Assembly: GCA_022695795.1 (NCBI GenBank)
Contig: MU404064.1
Span: 372,001 to 436,000 of the forward strand
Direction of reading: 5' to 3'
Length of the DNA: 64,000 nt
DNA from: Biscogniauxia marginata
Taxonomy: Eukaryota; Ascomycota; Sordariomycetes; Xylariales; Xylariaceae
Shown here: positions 61,103 through 64,000 of the stretch, piece after piece
How positions within the stretch are numbered: the first letter of the stretch is position 1
How the letters are laid out: every line of letters starts with the position of its first letter
Made by a program: the position numbers and the translations under genes
The notes under the pieces: model-generated
Told to the model about the DNA's origin: nothing
Seen by the model: only the letters and a program-made list of their open reading frames with translations
Database searches by the model: none

Positions 61103-62749
61103 GGGTCATATGGAATTAATGTATACCCCATTGTGAAGTGTTTGGTGGATCGTATGTTGTTTGAGAGCCAGTCGTATGTAAGCACCGCGAATGGTAAACC
61201 ATACACTAGACCAATCCAATGGCAGTGAGCTCGGCTCTGATTCTATTATCTCATCACTACCTCAGTTTATTAATGATTGGTTCAGATTACTGCTCGGCTA
61301 AACAAAACACTAATGTTATCCCTGTGAAGTGAAGAGGGCCGACTATAAATATCGCCCATGTGCGTTTCAAGTTGCGGGAGCTTTTATCCACTCAGCACAT
61401 CCTCGTCATCTAAGCCCAGTCATGGCGTTTCTAAGCTGAATCTTCACGAAAATACTGATCGTTTCACTTTTTATACAAGAAAGGGTTTGTCCCCATGAAA
61501 CCGAGTCGCTGCCATGCCGCAGATTTCTGACTCCGTTTTATCCGGACATGGTGCTGTTATCGTAGATATAGAACCCACTATGGCTTGACGCCCCCCCCCT
61601 CTCGCCGCCTCACCGCTCACCGACACTACCGTCTTATACCTTAGGTACAACCATTTATTCATTAGCCAGACTCGCTTTCGCTCCGGTCGCATCCGGACAG
61701 ACACATCTGTGGTGATGAAAATCCCGCACAGATATGTGTCATATCGCCGGGCTATCTGGGTAGTGTATTGACAAGTGCTTAGTCTACGTGTATGCATAGA
61801 CTGCACTAGACCTCGAAAATAAGACAGGGAGGACGGTAGTCGGTTTTTCGTCTTACCCTCTTCCCTATGGTGGTGACGACGATAAATGATAACGATGATG
61901 GTGTTGAATGACGAAAAGGGTACCTAAGAATTCGATCTCGGGAAGCTGTGCCGCTCATCTGCGATCTATAAGTGTAGAGATCAGCTGAAAAACGCCTATC
62001 TCACCCACGTCCGTCATACACCACAACTAGTTTTCTTTTTTCTTCTTCTTCTTCTCGTTCCGTCTCTGGCGTCTAGTCGTGTACCAACGAAAGCGCTTAA
62101 GTTCCAGCTAGCGCTGCGGATCTCCTATTGTAGACAAAGCCAGACCGACGCGGTGGATCTATGAGATCAAGAAAAGGGCCCCCTTTGTTTTAGCGCTTGT
62201 CAGACCCTTGGTTCCGGTATCCTCGGGTCTGAAACTATCGGTGCTGGTCCAGTAAGCCTAGGCTAGATGGGTTTGTACATACAAATGTGTGACACACCCA
62301 CGAGGGGAGGCCCGGATGCGATCGTCGTCATCGTATTGGGTGAGCGGCTGTTGCCAAACTTGTTGGTGCGTCGTCGTTCTTTGTCGAGTAGGGTAGGGTA
62401 GTGCCCAACATGACGTACTATCCGGTAGGCTGGGTAGGTATTATTATAAGTCGTGCGCCCGTGGAAGGCCGAAAGGCGAGTCGCACCACGTCTCGGGTTT
62501 TTATGATTGATATTGGTAAAAAAAAAAAAAAAATTTCCTCGGGGTGTTTTTTTGTTTCTGGACCGTATAAGCTGGTTCGACTTGCCTGGTGCTGTCACGG
62601 CCTTCAAAGCAGTAATCCCTATTTAATCGCGGCCATCATCCTTGTCTAAGTTGCACTTACACCCAAACCCGTGCACAACGTCCGAACCTCGCATCACACG
62701 TACCTATATCATCCGGGGTCTATTCGACACCATCAACACACTGCCCGCC
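61103..62749. other. intergenic region
   Basis: Contains the 3' flank of Trs65, a CTT run (62036-62056) and a poly(A) run (62519-62532). The frames at 61471-61806 and 62263-62607 lack recognisable products. No gene is called. Confidence 0.55.
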
Positions 62750-63049
62750 ATGGACGACTTTCCCAAGAACCTCATCGTCGCCATCGTCATCAGCGTCGTC
62801 GCCGTCGCAATAGGCGGCGGCTTGATATTCTTATTCGCGCTGCACTGGTCGCGGGTCGTCCAGAGTGTCACACCCGAGAGCTGGAAGACGCCGAAGAGCG
62901 AGAAGGCCTGGCCCCAGTCGCGAGGGTCGGTAGAAACGGGGTATACGTCGTCGCCGGTTGATTCTCCCCCTCAGTCCTGGTCGACTACCTCTCCGACCGC
63001 CTCGCCGAGGTCGTCGGGTATGAGCGGTGCTACTATGCTCAAAAAATGA
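62750..63049 (+). CDS. small single-pass membrane protein, unknown function
   Basis: An uninterrupted frame of 99 aa starting at CGCCATGG, a good start context. The N-terminus MDDFPKN is followed by one strong hydrophobic helix (about residues 8-31: NLIVAIVISVVAVAIGGG...). A hydrophilic tail rich in Ser, Pro and Thr follows. The C-ending codon preference suits real coding sequence. I know no family for it. The cleavable-signal reading is unlikely because the hydrophobic core is long and no cut site is evident. A spliced extension on either side cannot be excluded. Confidence 0.5.
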   Translation: MDDFPKNLIVAIVISVVAVAIGGGLIFLFALHWSRVVQSVTPESWKTPKSEKAWPQSRGSVETGYTSSPVDSPPQSWSTTSPTASPRSSGMSGATMLKK

Positions 63050-64000
63050 TTGCCGAATCAGTTGGCTATCGACGAACCACTCGCTCCGGCTGATACGATG
63101 ATGGATTCATCGGAGGAGGACGACTAGGGATTCCAATGCTTATGAGATATGAGTTATGGCATAGACCTTATGAGGTTATCGGCGTTTGGGACCTTGCTAT
63201 TTTATAATATCGCATCGCATCGCATCGCATTCTTAGGTGGCGAGCATTTTGGCAAGCATGGGAGTGATATAAGGCGTTACAGACCCCCGGGGGGTATAAG
63301 CCCGTTCTTCGATTTAGTAATTTCGAGGGAGTGGCAGGACTCTATATACCATACCACAGAACATGACGGGTTATTTAGAATGCCTAGTTCAATACAATAA
63401 GCAAAGCTGTTAGCTGTGCGCTTAATAGCAATGACCTTGGTTGGGATTAATAAATCCAGTGAGGCTGAACCTTAACTAAGTTTATGAAGTCTAAGTAGGT
63501 AAAATTCCGTATTTAGTAATCCTACTCTGTAGCGAGCATGTGTTCTTTAGCCCACAGCTAGGTGGCTTCTGTGAATCCTTCCTAACCACACGTCTTTGGG
63601 AGAAGATCATATACAGGTATGATGCCATTTTAGTCTGACCCAGACTACCTAGATAAAGTAGGTCAACATCGAAAACCAAAATTGTATGTAAGACAATTTC
63701 ATCATCTACGATAGTCAACCTTTCAGGGGCCGGCAATGTAGAGTTCCTAGCATCGACATACAGTTTCTTCAGATCGAGAATAGGACTCGGGTCCTCTTTT
63801 TACAACATAAGCATAGATCTTACAGCATATGCCCTGCATGTTCGGCCCGTGAATAAGCTTAATTTAGTTATTTATACTTTACAAGGCATACTCCGTCCTA
63901 ATATACCTACTATATTTAATGGAGCACACATGAGCCTCCTCAAGCTAATAAACGCTACCTATGGAATGGAGGTAGGACAGGACTGTAAATAGAGTGCTTA
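63050..64000. other. intergenic region to the right edge
   Basis: A run of CGCAT units (63211-63230) lies just after the small membrane protein. The remainder is AT-rich without a convincing gene; the frame 63491-63736 is short and unmatched. Confidence 0.6.
63211..63230. repeat. (CGCAT)4 short tandem repeat
   Basis: Four CGCAT units in perfect tandem in the flank of the small membrane-protein gene. This is simple sequence and probably variable between strains. Confidence 0.9.

Overview
The window is nuclear DNA from a filamentous ascomycete (Pezizomycotina, most likely a Sordariomycete; anything narrower, such as Xylariales, would be a guess). The evidence is intron structure (48-160 nt GT-AG introns, often with CTAAC/CTGAC-like branch points near the acceptor), fungal-specific families (Zn(II)2Cys6 regulators, DUF3433, GH7 cellobiohydrolase, Med16, Trs65) and long AT-richer intergenic spaces. 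Fifteen protein genes are recognised by domain or family: fourteen complete and one (DUF3433) cut by the left edge. One further small membrane-protein candidate and one decayed F-box-like relic are listed with lower confidence. Splice sites were worked out by hand from reading-frame continuity; most models close exactly in frame. Exon coordinates are given in each entry.

Left part (1-34 kb), accessory and nutritional. A DUF3433 membrane protein (left edge), two Zn(II)2Cys6 regulators facing away from each other (7673 leftward, 10398 rightward), an MFS sugar porter, an M20 amidohydrolase, a conserved ascomycete protein of unknown function, a GH7 cellobiohydrolase without a cellulose-binding module, a secreted carboxylesterase and a small alpha/beta hydrolase. 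Intergenic spaces reach 2.8 kb. The mix of regulators, sugar uptake, cellulase and esterase suits plant-biomass use, but nothing in the sequence proves co-regulation.

Right part (34-62 kb), housekeeping. Med16 (Mediator tail), an Hst3/Hst4-type sirtuin, the CHD1 chromatin remodeler, the ribosome-recycling ATPase Rli1/ABCE1, splicing factor Prp40 and TRAPPII subunit Trs65. Prp40 and Trs65 share a 487-bp divergent promoter. A decayed F-box-like fragment lies between Med16 and the sirtuin. The last 1.3 kb carries a 99-aa single-pass membrane protein candidate and empty sequence.

I found no CRISPR array, no intact transposon, no rRNA and no convincing tRNA. I did not find a clearly new multi-gene system. 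The most notable signals are very small exons that cut up metal-binding domains (Rli1 Fe-S domain, a Zn2Cys6 cluster), a Thr-rich degenerate repeat domain in the DUF3433 protein, sharp base-composition shifts inside single genes, and a TAGGTA/TACCTA word scattered through the intergenic DNA.
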